Shown: in pieces, positions 33,228 through 41,031 of the stretch | Layout of the letters: every line of letters begins with the position of its first letter | How positions within the stretch are numbered: the stretch's first letter is position 1 | NCBI RefSeq assembly: GCF_005930975.1 | Contig: NZ_VBSE01000034.1 | Coordinates: forward strand, 1 to 64,000 | Source of the DNA: Apilactobacillus kunkeei | GTDB lineage: Bacteria; Bacillota; Bacilli; Lactobacillales; Lactobacillaceae | Direction: 5' to 3' | Length of the DNA: 64,000 bases | The notes under the pieces: generated by a model | What the model was told of the DNA's origin: nothing | Databases searched by the model: none | Seen by the model: the letters and a program-made list of their open reading frames with translations, nothing else | Translations under genes and position numbers: made by a program

Positions 33228-33520
33228 AAAGAAAAAAGGCCACCTATTGATTTTCAAAAGGAGGCCGGTGTAATAAGAAAGGACTATTCATTCGAATAGT
33301 CCTTTTAAAATTATTATCGTGTTAATTTCTCTACGTATAATCTTAAAAGCACCCCGTGAATATAAAATTCACGACAGTCCCTAGTTTATTAAACTAGGCC
33401 CCAACAAGTTAGTTTTTTAGGTAACTAATTGTTTCGGCAAATGTCCCTTTAACTTGGTCTCTATGCCTCCTAAATGGCTCTTCCAAGCGACTCTTAACAT
33501 TTGCGCCTCTTCCTTAGATA
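33228..33520 (-). promoter_or_regulatory. Lysine riboswitch (L box) with tandem terminators
   Basis: Reading the minus strand, AGAGGCGC (from 33513), GGAAGAGCC, GAGGCATAGAGAC, CATTTGCCGAA, TTGGGGCC, GGGACTGTC and GGGGTGCT (33357-33350) follow in the order of the conserved L-box core, each between helices. Two hairpins lie between aptamer and gene: GGACTATTC/GAATAGTCC (33306-33277) and GGCCTCC/GGTGGCC followed by TTTTTT (33270-33228). Lysine binding is predicted to stop transcription of the transporter. Confidence 0.85.
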
Positions 33521-33592
33521 AATTATTAAATTGTTTATATCATAACGCTAAATTAAAAAAATGCAACTAAAAAATTATAGTTTTATTACTTT

Positions 33593-33841
33593 TTATTTTT
33601 GTGATGTGTTCTTTTTACCGTTAATTTTTTCGCTCATCGCCTGATTTTCCGATTTTAGTTGGTTGACCATTTGCATAGTTTGTTGGGTATGGGCTTCCAT
33701 CTCTTGAGCACCTTGTTTTCTTTCATCGCGATCGAAGAAAAAACTAATTAACCACACGATGAATAGGCATGTATAGACCACCACAAAGCCAAGCCCTAAC
33801 AGGACAAACATTGAAACGATTCCGATAATTAATAACCACAT
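33593..33841 (-). CDS. Small membrane protein with coiled tail, 82 aa
   Basis: One to two hydrophobic helices (residues 2-34: LIIGIVSMFVLLGLGFVVV...) followed by a charged helical tail (MEAHTQQTMQMVNQLKSENQ). ATG 33841 has AAGGGG eight bases upstream; a TTG two codons earlier is closer. Unrecognised; the helix-plus-coil design recalls small envelope-stress proteins. Confidence 0.65.
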   Translation of the reverse strand: MWLLIIGIVSMFVLLGLGFVVVYTCLFIVWLISFFFDRDERKQGAQEMEAHTQQTMQMVNQLKSENQAMSEKINGKKNTSQK

Positions 33842-33910
33842 GGCCAAAACCCCTTATATATGTATTATTAATAAGCGATTATACACCTAGTATAATTGCT
33901 TATTAAATTT

Positions 33911-34768
33911 TTATTTGTGACGAGGGTATTGATGCTCGATTTCATAAACGACTTCAGGATCATCGCCGGTACGAAAATCTTGATTTAAATCGTCAATTAA
34001 CTTCATTTCATGATCTGATAATTCAAAATCATATAGGTCCGCATTTTCGACCACTCGTTGTGGTGTACTTGACTTAGGAATGATAGTTACACCGTTTTGT
34101 AGATGCCATCTCAAGATAATTTGTGCCGTTGATTTACCATGAGATTTGGCAATTTCTTGGATGGTATCGTCGTTTAGCGTAGCACCACGACCCATTGGAC
34201 TCCAAGCTTGTGTGACGATTCCTTCATCCTTGTTTGCTTTTAGCATGGATTTTTGACTTAGGTAAGGATGGACTTCGATTTGGTTAACGACAGGCATCTC
34301 ATGAGCTTTAGTTTTTAATAAATCCAAGTGAGTTTGATGGTAATTACTTACCCCGATTGACTTCACTTTGCCTGCTTTTTTGGCATCTTCAAATGCACGC
34401 CAAGTATCAAAGAAATTTGAACGAACTGGCCAATGAACAAGTAATAAGTCAATATAGTTAGTTTGAAGTTTTTCAAGTGACTCATCAATTGCATCTAATG
34501 TTGATTGGTATCCTTGTTTTGGTTCAGGGATTTTTGTTGTAATAAATATTTCATTTCTGTTAATTTGTAGCTTTTTAATTGAATTACCTAGTAGTTCTTC
34601 ATTATTATAGAACTGTGCAGTATCGAATAATCGATATCCGGCTTCATAGGCCGACTTAATAGCTGCATCCATACTATCTTGATCAGCTAGTTTATAGGTT
34701 CCAAAGCCTTCTATAGGCATTTGATTTCCATCTCTTAGCTGTATGGTATCTTTAATTGAATTAGGCAT
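33911..34768 (-). CDS. Aldo/keto reductase
   Basis: A 285-residue AKR. The tetrad Asp (YRLFDTAQFY), Tyr (AQFYNNEE), Lys (IFITTKIP) and His (LLLVHWP) is complete, and the NADPH-binding end IIPKSSTPQRVVENADLYDF is present. It reduces aldehydes, ketones or sugars with NADPH. Length is typical for the 2,5-didehydrogluconate reductase group. Physiological substrate unknown. Confidence 0.9.
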   Translation of the reverse strand: MPNSIKDTIQLRDGNQMPIEGFGTYKLADQDSMDAAIKSAYEAGYRLFDTAQFYNNEELLGNSIKKLQINRNEIFITTKIPEPKQGYQSTLDAIDESLEKLQTNYIDLLLVHWPVRSNFFDTWRAFEDAKKAGKVKSIGVSNYHQTHLDLLKTKAHEMPVVNQIEVHPYLSQKSMLKANKDEGIVTQAWSPMGRGATLNDDTIQEIAKSHGKSTAQIILRWHLQNGVTIIPKSSTPQRVVENADLYDFELSDHEMKLIDDLNQDFRTGDDPEVVYEIEHQYPRHK

Positions 34769-34861
34769 ATTAATGGCCTCCTTTTATTTTTAAGTACCAG
34801 AGTCAATGATAGTCCATAAAAACTAGATAAATCAAATTTTTTACACGTTAGGGGTGTTTTT

Positions 34862-37213
34862 TTGCAATCACGAATCGACAGTCAAAAGGGATTGACTACA
34901 AAACAAGCCAAACATTTATATGATCAAGGATTACATAATACCAAACGGAAGGGTTTTACCAAGACTATTCCTCAGATATTACAAGGAAATGCATTCACAT
35001 TGTTCAACTTTATTAATATAGTTTTGGCGGCAATGGTTTTTTATACGGGCGATTATAAAAATCTATTGTTTTTAGTGATTGCGATTTCAAACACAATTAT
35101 TGGAAGTATCCAAGAAATTAGATCAAAACGCCAGTTAGATAAAATGGCGATATTATCACAAGGATTAATTAGGGTCGTGCGTGATGGCCAAATTAAAAAG
35201 GTTGAAGATGACCATATTGTCTTAGGTGATGTTTTATTAATTGGTCATGGTGATCAAATTCCAATCGATGGTAAAGTATTGACTTCTGATTCTCTACAAG
35301 TAGATGAATCACAAATTACAGGTGAAACTAATTCCATTGAAAAACAACATGGTGATTCTGTTACTTCTGGAAGTGTTGTCTTGAGTGGAAGTGCCAGAAT
35401 TGTTGCGACTGAAGTTGGTGAGGACACTTTTGTGAATCGAATGGAATTTGAGGTTAGTCGTACTAAAAAAGATTCTGATAGCAAGATGCTAAAGACCATT
35501 AATAAGATTATTAAATGGTTAACGTTTGTGATTGTACCGCTTGGGGCGCTATTGTTGTATACAAAAATTATGCGTGGTGATGACATTAACCAAGCGATGT
35601 TAGGAACGGTTGCGGCGATGATTGGAATGATTCCTGAGGGATTGGTTCTATTGTCATCAGTAACACTTGCTGTATCTGCTGCCAAGTTAGCTCGTCATAA
35701 AGTTTTAGTCCGTGCTTTACCTGCAATTGAAACGCTGGCTCGTGTTGACACAATCTGTTTAGACAAGACAGGAACCATTACTTCAGGAAAATTGAAATTG
35801 GAAGATGTATTGCCAGTTAATAACCACTCAAAGGATGAATTAAGACATATTTTGGGTAGCTTAGTATATGCATTTGAGGATGATAATGAAACTTCAGCTG
35901 CAATTAAGCAGGCTATTTCAAATCCTAACGTGAGGGTTTTAAAGAGTTTTCCATTTTCTTCAGATAAAAAATGGAGTGGTGTGCAAACCAACGAAGGAAA
36001 CTACATTATGGGGGCGCCACAATTCATCATTAAAAAAATGACAAAAGAGGTTTCTGATAAGATTAGTAACTATGCTAATCAAGGTTATCGTGTTATGGCT
36101 TTGCTAAAGAGTAATAAGGATTTAACCGATGATTTAAATGATGCCGAATTGTTAGGATTGGTGTTAATTAGTGATGAGATTAGACCTGATGCTAAGAGTA
36201 CTCTTGAGTATTTTGTAAAACAGGGTGTTAGCTTAAAGGTAATTTCCGGAGATGATCCCAAAACGGTTAGTGCGATTGCTAGTAGAGTTGGTCTAAAAGA
36301 CAGTGATAAAACGGTTGATATGACACAAGTGCCATTTGATGCCGATTATCAAGAGTTGGTAAAGGATAACGCTGTATTTGGCCGAGTTACCCCACAACAA
36401 AAGAAACGTTTAATTCGTTCTTACCAATTGAATGGAAACACTGTCGCCATGACAGGGGATGGTGTTAACGACATGTTAGCAATGAAACAAGCTAATTGTG
36501 GAATCGCAATGGCTTCCGGTAGTGAAAGTACTAAAGGGATTGCTGATTTTGTACTAATTAACTCTAATTTTTCAGCAATGATAGACGTTTTAGCTGAAGG
36601 TCGTCGTGTTATCAATAATATTGGAAGTGTGGCATCTCTTTACTTGATTAAGACGATGTTCTCATTGTCACTAACAATCTTGTTTATGTTTAGCATTCAC
36701 AGCTACCCATTCCAACCAATTCAATTAACGCCAATCAATACATTTATGGTCGGATTACCATCATTCCTATTAGCTCTGGCACCTAACTATCAAAGGGTTA
36801 CTAACCAATTTAGCGCTAAGATTTATAATGTCGCATTGCCGGCAGCTATGACGATTGTTGGATACGTTGTGTTGATTATTTACATTGGCAAAGCTTTCCA
36901 CTTTGATTACGTGCAAAGAGCCACGATTAGTGTTTTGGTGACTGGATTTATTTATTGGATAGCTTTATTTAAGGCATCTCGTCCATTAAATCGTGTTAAG
37001 TTATCAATTATTATTCCGTCAATTGTAATTTTTGCATCCATCTTTATATTTTTTCCATCAATATTCTCATTGGTCGATGTATTCAAAATGCCGATATTTA
37101 TTCCGGCAGCATTGGTTGTTGTCACAGCGGTACCGGTATTCATTTTGATGTCGTCAGTTGTTCGTCGTATCTTGATTAAAATTAATCCAAGTAAATTTGA
37201 CGACTCCATTTAA
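34862..37213 (+). CDS. P-type cation-transporting ATPase (CtpE-like)
   Basis: A 783-residue P-type ATPase. Actuator motif ITGETNS, M4 motif GMIPEGLVLLSSV, phosphorylation site CLDKTGTITSG and hinge MTGDGVNDMLAMKQ are intact, with about ten helices. The PEGL motif followed by VTLAVSAAKLARHKVLVRALPA is the pattern of the CtpE/calcium-type subgroup rather than the CPx heavy-metal group, and no N-terminal metal-binding domain is present. Cation probably Ca2+, Mg2+ or Mn2+. TTG start at 34862 with AGGGGTG. Confidence 0.85.
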   Translation: MQSRIDSQKGLTTKQAKHLYDQGLHNTKRKGFTKTIPQILQGNAFTLFNFINIVLAAMVFYTGDYKNLLFLVIAISNTIIGSIQEIRSKRQLDKMAILSQGLIRVVRDGQIKKVEDDHIVLGDVLLIGHGDQIPIDGKVLTSDSLQVDESQITGETNSIEKQHGDSVTSGSVVLSGSARIVATEVGEDTFVNRMEFEVSRTKKDSDSKMLKTINKIIKWLTFVIVPLGALLLYTKIMRGDDINQAMLGTVAAMIGMIPEGLVLLSSVTLAVSAAKLARHKVLVRALPAIETLARVDTICLDKTGTITSGKLKLEDVLPVNNHSKDELRHILGSLVYAFEDDNETSAAIKQAISNPNVRVLKSFPFSSDKKWSGVQTNEGNYIMGAPQFIIKKMTKEVSDKISNYANQGYRVMALLKSNKDLTDDLNDAELLGLVLISDEIRPDAKSTLEYFVKQGVSLKVISGDDPKTVSAIASRVGLKDSDKTVDMTQVPFDADYQELVKDNAVFGRVTPQQKKRLIRSYQLNGNTVAMTGDGVNDMLAMKQANCGIAMASGSESTKGIADFVLINSNFSAMIDVLAEGRRVINNIGSVASLYLIKTMFSLSLTILFMFSIHSYPFQPIQLTPINTFMVGLPSFLLALAPNYQRVTNQFSAKIYNVALPAAMTIVGYVVLIIYIGKAFHFDYVQRATISVLVTGFIYWIALFKASRPLNRVKLSIIIPSIVIFASIFIFFPSIFSLVDVFKMPIFIPAALVVVTAVPVFILMSSVVRRILIKINPSKFDDSI

Positions 37214-37266
37214 GCTAGTATATAAAACTACTTGATATGATATAATATTGATATTGAGGTGATCTA

Positions 37267-37764
37267 ATGAACAGCAAATATACTAAGTGGCAGGACCAAA
37301 TGAAAGAAGTTACTTTGCCTAAATGGGAAGAACTTCCTAAGTTTGATTTATACATGGATCAATTAGTGGCCGTTGTCAACGAGGCGATTGGACCACTAGG
37401 GATGGATACCGTGACTAAGTCTATGGTTAATAATTACGTCAAAAATAAGGCGACATTTGCGCCAGTAAAAAAGAAATATCAAACTGTCCATGTGGCAGAT
37501 ATAATAATTATCAGTTTATTAAAGCCGGTCTTTTCCATTAAAGATATTAGAAGGGGAATTGACGAAATTACTAAACAACAATTTCCTAAACAGGCCTATG
37601 ATGAATTCATTGAAATGCTTGTTGAAAAACTACACCATATCGCAGATGGTAAGTCAGTGGCTAACAACGATTCAGAAATTGAACAACTACTAAGTTCAAT
37701 TGCCGATACCATTGTTAACAGATTAATTGCTAACGAAATATTTGAAGATATGATTTATGAATAA
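37267..37764 (+). CDS. DUF1836 family protein
   Basis: A 165-residue soluble protein with the DUF1836 pattern: VTLPKWEELPKFDLYMDQLV, then TKSMVNNYVKNKATFAPVKKKY, a helix-turn-helix-like segment. Such proteins are found in Bacilli beside varied genes and are thought to bind DNA, but without known targets. Ribosome binding site GAGGTGATCTA. Confidence 0.8.
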   Translation: MNSKYTKWQDQMKEVTLPKWEELPKFDLYMDQLVAVVNEAIGPLGMDTVTKSMVNNYVKNKATFAPVKKKYQTVHVADIIIISLLKPVFSIKDIRRGIDEITKQQFPKQAYDEFIEMLVEKLHHIADGKSVANNDSEIEQLLSSIADTIVNRLIANEIFEDMIYE

Positions 37765-37796
37765 TAAAAGCGCTCCTTAGTTGAGGAGCGCTTTTT
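37765..37796 (+). terminator. Terminator
   Basis: AAAAGCGCTCC/GGAGCGCTTTT stem, seven-base loop, T-run. Confidence 0.9.
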
Positions 37797-37831
37797 GTTT
37801 AGCTTATAATTATAAAAAAGGTGGAATCAAG

Positions 37832-38473
37832 ATGAAAAAAATAGATGATTTAAAGCAATATGTAAGTGAACAGCTAGCTAATGATGCTACCGGACATGAT
37901 TTTTCACATATAATACGAGTTGCTAATTTGGCAAAAGAAATTAGCAATCAGACTGACAATGCTGATTTATTGATTGTTTTAACCGCTGCATATTTACACG
38001 ACGTTATCGATGATAAGTTAGTAGATAATACATATGACAAACAAAAAGAGGTGCAATCCAAATTATCTGATTTGGATTACACCTCAAGTCAAATTGATGA
38101 AGTGATGGATATCATCACGCACATGTCATACAGTGCGAACTTAAAGCATCACTATGAGCTTACGATTAACGGTCAAATTGTCCAAGATGCCGATCGACTA
38201 GACGCAATCGGTGCAATTGGTATTGCTAGAGCTATGTATTTTGGGGGCCACTTTGGTGATACCATTTATGACCCTCAACAAGTGCCTCGCATGGATATGG
38301 ACAAAAGTCAATATCGCAAACATACAACCGTCATTAACCATTTTTATGAAAAATTGTTTAAGCTACCCGAGTTAATGAATACGTCAGTTGCTAAAAAAAT
38401 GGCAGACAATCGTAGTAAATATATGCACGATTTTGTAAGAGAATTTAAAAATGAATGGCGAGGCATTCAATAA
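37832..38473 (+). CDS. HD domain phosphohydrolase
   Basis: A 213-residue HD-domain protein: first His in GHDFSHIIRVANLAKEI, the HD pair in AAYLHDVIDD, and later Asp in VQDADRLDAIGAIGIARA. It matches the YedJ-like metal-dependent phosphohydrolases acting on nucleotides or other phosphate esters; substrate unknown. Start ATG 37832 with AAAGGTGG; an in-frame ATG-less extension upstream would cross the terminator. Confidence 0.85.
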   Translation: MKKIDDLKQYVSEQLANDATGHDFSHIIRVANLAKEISNQTDNADLLIVLTAAYLHDVIDDKLVDNTYDKQKEVQSKLSDLDYTSSQIDEVMDIITHMSYSANLKHHYELTINGQIVQDADRLDAIGAIGIARAMYFGGHFGDTIYDPQQVPRMDMDKSQYRKHTTVINHFYEKLFKLPELMNTSVAKKMADNRSKYMHDFVREFKNEWRGIQ

Positions 38474-38485
38474 TTAGATACGTAA

Positions 38486-38983
38486 TTACTTGACGATATC
38501 AACGAAGTGACCGTGGACTAAATTAACTAAATCAGTTGCGTCTAGTTCAACAGAACGTCCAACTTGGCCAGATGAAACTAGAATTTGTCCTTGTCGTTTG
38601 GCTTCGTTATCAATGTAGATCGGATAGTGGAATTTTTCATAGATACCAACAGGCGTGTTAGCACCATGAACGTACCCAGTGGTCTTCAATAGGTCCTTTA
38701 GAGGAACCATATTGACCTTTTTATTTCCGGATTCTTTGGCCAGCTTCTTTTCGTCTAAATGTTGATCCAATGGCACCACGCCAACAACAGGACCAGTATC
38801 TTTGCCTTCAAGGACTAATGTCTTGTAGATACGATGTTGATCCATGTCTTCTTCTACTTCTAATTGAGCGACGTTATTTTCGTCATGTGTTGCGAATTGG
38901 TGTTGGATATAAGAAATGTTATTTTTATCAAGAATTTGTTCAACTAATGTCTTATGAACCTTATTTTTCTTCTTTTTTCCCAT
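38486..38983 (-). CDS. ybaK: Cys-tRNA(Pro)/Cys-tRNA(Cys) deacylase YbaK-type
   Basis: A 165-residue YbaK/EbsC editing-domain protein: YIQHQFATHDENNVAQLEVE, IYKTLVLEGKDTGPVVGVVP and the conserved Lys/Gly/Ser stretch QILVSSGQVGRSVELDATDLV. It hydrolyses mischarged Cys-tRNA(Pro). Ends convergent with the HD gene 12 bases away. Basic N-terminus (GKKKKNK) is likely a tRNA-binding tail. Confidence 0.9.
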   Translation of the reverse strand: MGKKKKNKVHKTLVEQILDKNNISYIQHQFATHDENNVAQLEVEEDMDQHRIYKTLVLEGKDTGPVVGVVPLDQHLDEKKLAKESGNKKVNMVPLKDLLKTTGYVHGANTPVGIYEKFHYPIYIDNEAKRQGQILVSSGQVGRSVELDATDLVNLVHGHFVDIVK

Positions 38984-39018
38984 TTCAAAATCACCTCGTC
39001 ATTCATTTTAGCATAGAA

Positions 39019-39082
39019 TTGACAAGCGATTAACGATAATATAAAATATACCTAAAATTATATATACCAATAAAGGTATATT
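39019..39082 (+). promoter_or_regulatory. Promoter and inverted repeat of the cadD-like/arsR unit
   Basis: TTGACA (39019-39024) and TAAAAT (39042-39047) with 17-base spacer. A nine-base inverted repeat AATATACCT (39045-39053) / AGGTATATT (39074-39082), with a further ATATACC between, overlaps the -10 and start region. It is the likely operator of the ArsR protein at 39674. Confidence 0.6.
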
Positions 39083-39097
39083 CGAAAGGAAAAATTT

Positions 39098-39661
39098 ATG
39101 AATTGGTTACTAATACTAATTACCTTTTTAGGAGTTAATCTTGATTTCTTTTTTATTCTGCTTTTCATGTTAAAGAAGTATGATTTAAAGTCTGTTACAG
39201 TTGGTTATTTAATCGGGTTGTGGGTGCTTCTTCTTTTAAGCTTTAATGTGGGACAAATCTTAGCACATTTTCTACCAGAGTGGATATTAGGATTACTTGG
39301 TTTTCTACCCATTTACATGGCATTAAAAGATGAAGATGAAGATGCTAAAGAAGTCAGTCACAAGTCACCAGTAGTGATTACGCTAGTGACATATTTATCC
39401 GTATGTGCAGGATGTAATCTTGCGTTGTTCTTACCAGTTCTTTCTAGTATTGATACGATTCAATTCATTCAAGTTATTTTGATGTTGACCGTGCTATCTG
39501 TTTTGATTATCTTCATTATTAAATCAATTGGACAAGTTAAAGTGGTTAATAGCTTGATGGAAAAATATGGTGAAATTTTGACGAAACTGGTTTATATTGG
39601 TGTCGGAATTTATGTACTATTTGATAGTGGATTAGTTGCACATATTATTTCTTGGTTTTAG
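39098..39661 (+). CDS. CadD-like membrane transporter
   Basis: A 187-residue membrane protein with six hydrophobic helices, pattern like CadD-family cadmium resistance permeases (LITFLGVNLDFFFILLFML; GLLGFLPIYMALKDEDED; SVCAGCNLALFLPVL with a Cys pair in a helix). The ArsR-type regulator right behind it supports metal export. Cation specificity (Cd, Zn or other) is not determined by the sequence. Confidence 0.75.
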   Translation: MNWLLILITFLGVNLDFFFILLFMLKKYDLKSVTVGYLIGLWVLLLLSFNVGQILAHFLPEWILGLLGFLPIYMALKDEDEDAKEVSHKSPVVITLVTYLSVCAGCNLALFLPVLSSIDTIQFIQVILMLTVLSVLIIFIIKSIGQVKVVNSLMEKYGEILTKLVYIGVGIYVLFDSGLVAHIISWF

Positions 39662-39673
39662 GGGATGTTTTTA

Positions 39674-40003
39674 ATGCAATATAAAAAACAAATCATTGAA
39701 GAAGTGGCATCAATCTATAAGGTTTTAAGTAATGAACGCAGAATTATAATTATTACTGTCTTGATGGAGGATAACAAACCGTTGAGTGTAAACGAGATTT
39801 GTCAGCAGACACAGTTAAGCCAACCGGTCGTTTCAAAACAATTGGGTATCCTATATAAATACCAAATTGTTTGTAAGGAAAAAGTTGGTACCAGTGTTAT
39901 GTATGGTGTCGACGATCCGCACGTGGTTGAAATGATTTCAGATATGATTCAACACGTAAAACATGAGATAGTTGGAAAACCTCATCCAAGGAATTTGTTT
40001 TAA
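39674..40003 (+). CDS. ArsR family metalloregulator-like repressor
   Basis: A 109-residue winged-helix protein: IYKVLSNERRIIIITVLMED, then LSVNEICQQTQLSQPVVSKQLGILYKYQIV (recognition helix) and GTSVMYGVDDPHV (wing). The ArsR Cys-x-Cys metal motif is absent; one Cys is in the recognition region and His residues are near the C-terminus. ATG 39674 chosen because AGGGGATG lies at 39660-39667; ATG 39665 would be within it. Autorepressor of the unit. Confidence 0.85.
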   Translation: MQYKKQIIEEVASIYKVLSNERRIIIITVLMEDNKPLSVNEICQQTQLSQPVVSKQLGILYKYQIVCKEKVGTSVMYGVDDPHVVEMISDMIQHVKHEIVGKPHPRNLF

Positions 40004-40070
40004 ATTTGCGAAGTTGTATCGATAAATCTGTTATACTGATTTTTAGAAAATTAATCGTGAGGAGTAGAAA

Positions 40071-40790
40071 ATGGCTGATTTAGTTTATAGGAGAGTGTCA
40101 TCTGACTTAAAGCAAAAGATAGTCGATAACGAATTTCCTAACAAACGCTTGCCCGACGAGCGAACATTAAGTGAGACCTACCATGTAAGCCGCAGTTCTG
40201 TGAAGCGGGCATTGAAAGTATTGGCTGATGACGGAATTATTTTCAAAAAGCGTGGCTCAGGAACATTCATTAATCCGTTATTTATGAAAAATAAGACGAT
40301 TTTTCATTATGAAGGTTCTAACCTAGGGATTACTGATAGTATGAAGAGTCAGGGAAAAGTACCGAAGATTAAGTTATTGAGCTTTAAAGTTGTACCCGCA
40401 AGTAAAGAAATTCAGCAGGATTTATTCTTGGCTGATGGAGACTTCGTATATGAGATTCAACGACTTCGTCTATTTGATGACAAACCATTCATGATAGAAA
40501 CAGGATACATTCCTATTAAAATTGCTCCAGAGTTAACACAAGAGATTGTTGAAAAATCTATTTTTAACTATGTTGAGGACACTATTAATAAGAGCGTTAC
40601 ACGTTCATTTTTATCAATATTGGCAAGTCCATCAAATGAACAAGATCAAAAATTATTGAACCTAAAACCTACTGAACCAGTTGGTGTCATGGAAGGGATT
40701 TTCTTTCTAGATGATGGAACCCCATTTGAGGTCTCAAACATGCGTCTGCACTATCAATATTTACGTTACAATACTTTCGTTATGGTATAA
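40071..40790 (+). CDS. GntR/HutC family regulator (UTRA domain)
   Basis: A 239-residue GntR-family protein: winged helix at residues 6-72 (LPDERTLSETYHVSRSSVKRALKVLADDGIIFKKRGSG) and a UTRA effector domain (FKVVPASKEIQQDLFLADGD ... VYEIQRLRLFDDKPFMIETGYIP). UTRA proteins usually bind sugar phosphates or similar. It is directly upstream of the phosphoketolase gene and in the same direction, with a palindrome in the intervening promoter; regulation of phosphoketolase by a phosphosugar is inferred. Confidence 0.9.
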   Translation: MADLVYRRVSSDLKQKIVDNEFPNKRLPDERTLSETYHVSRSSVKRALKVLADDGIIFKKRGSGTFINPLFMKNKTIFHYEGSNLGITDSMKSQGKVPKIKLLSFKVVPASKEIQQDLFLADGDFVYEIQRLRLFDDKPFMIETGYIPIKIAPELTQEIVEKSIFNYVEDTINKSVTRSFLSILASPSNEQDQKLLNLKPTEPVGVMEGIFFLDDGTPFEVSNMRLHYQYLRYNTFVMV

Positions 40791-40914
40791 AAATTTAATA
40801 CGAAAAAGTTATGAAAATCATTGGACTATTATGCCAAAATCGTTCATAATAATGACGATGTAATAATGGTTTAATTGCAATGTGGAAATTGGACCGTATC
40901 AATTTGCAAAAAGG

Positions 40915-40942
40915 TTGACTTTTTGTAAAAAGTCTTTATTAT
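40915..40942 (+). promoter_or_regulatory. Phosphoketolase promoter with 18-bp palindrome
   Basis: TTGACT (40915-40920), 16-base spacer, TATTAT (40937-40942). The sequence GACTTTTT-GT-AAAAAGTC (40917-40934) is an 8+8 palindrome spanning -35 and spacer, fit for GntR-type repressor binding. Confidence 0.6.
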
Positions 40943-41031
40943 ATTCATTGTAATTAAAATTATCGGGCGTAGTCTGATGATTTTTCCATTATTAATTTCA
41001 ATAGTTTTTATTTTAAAAGGAGTGTTAATTA

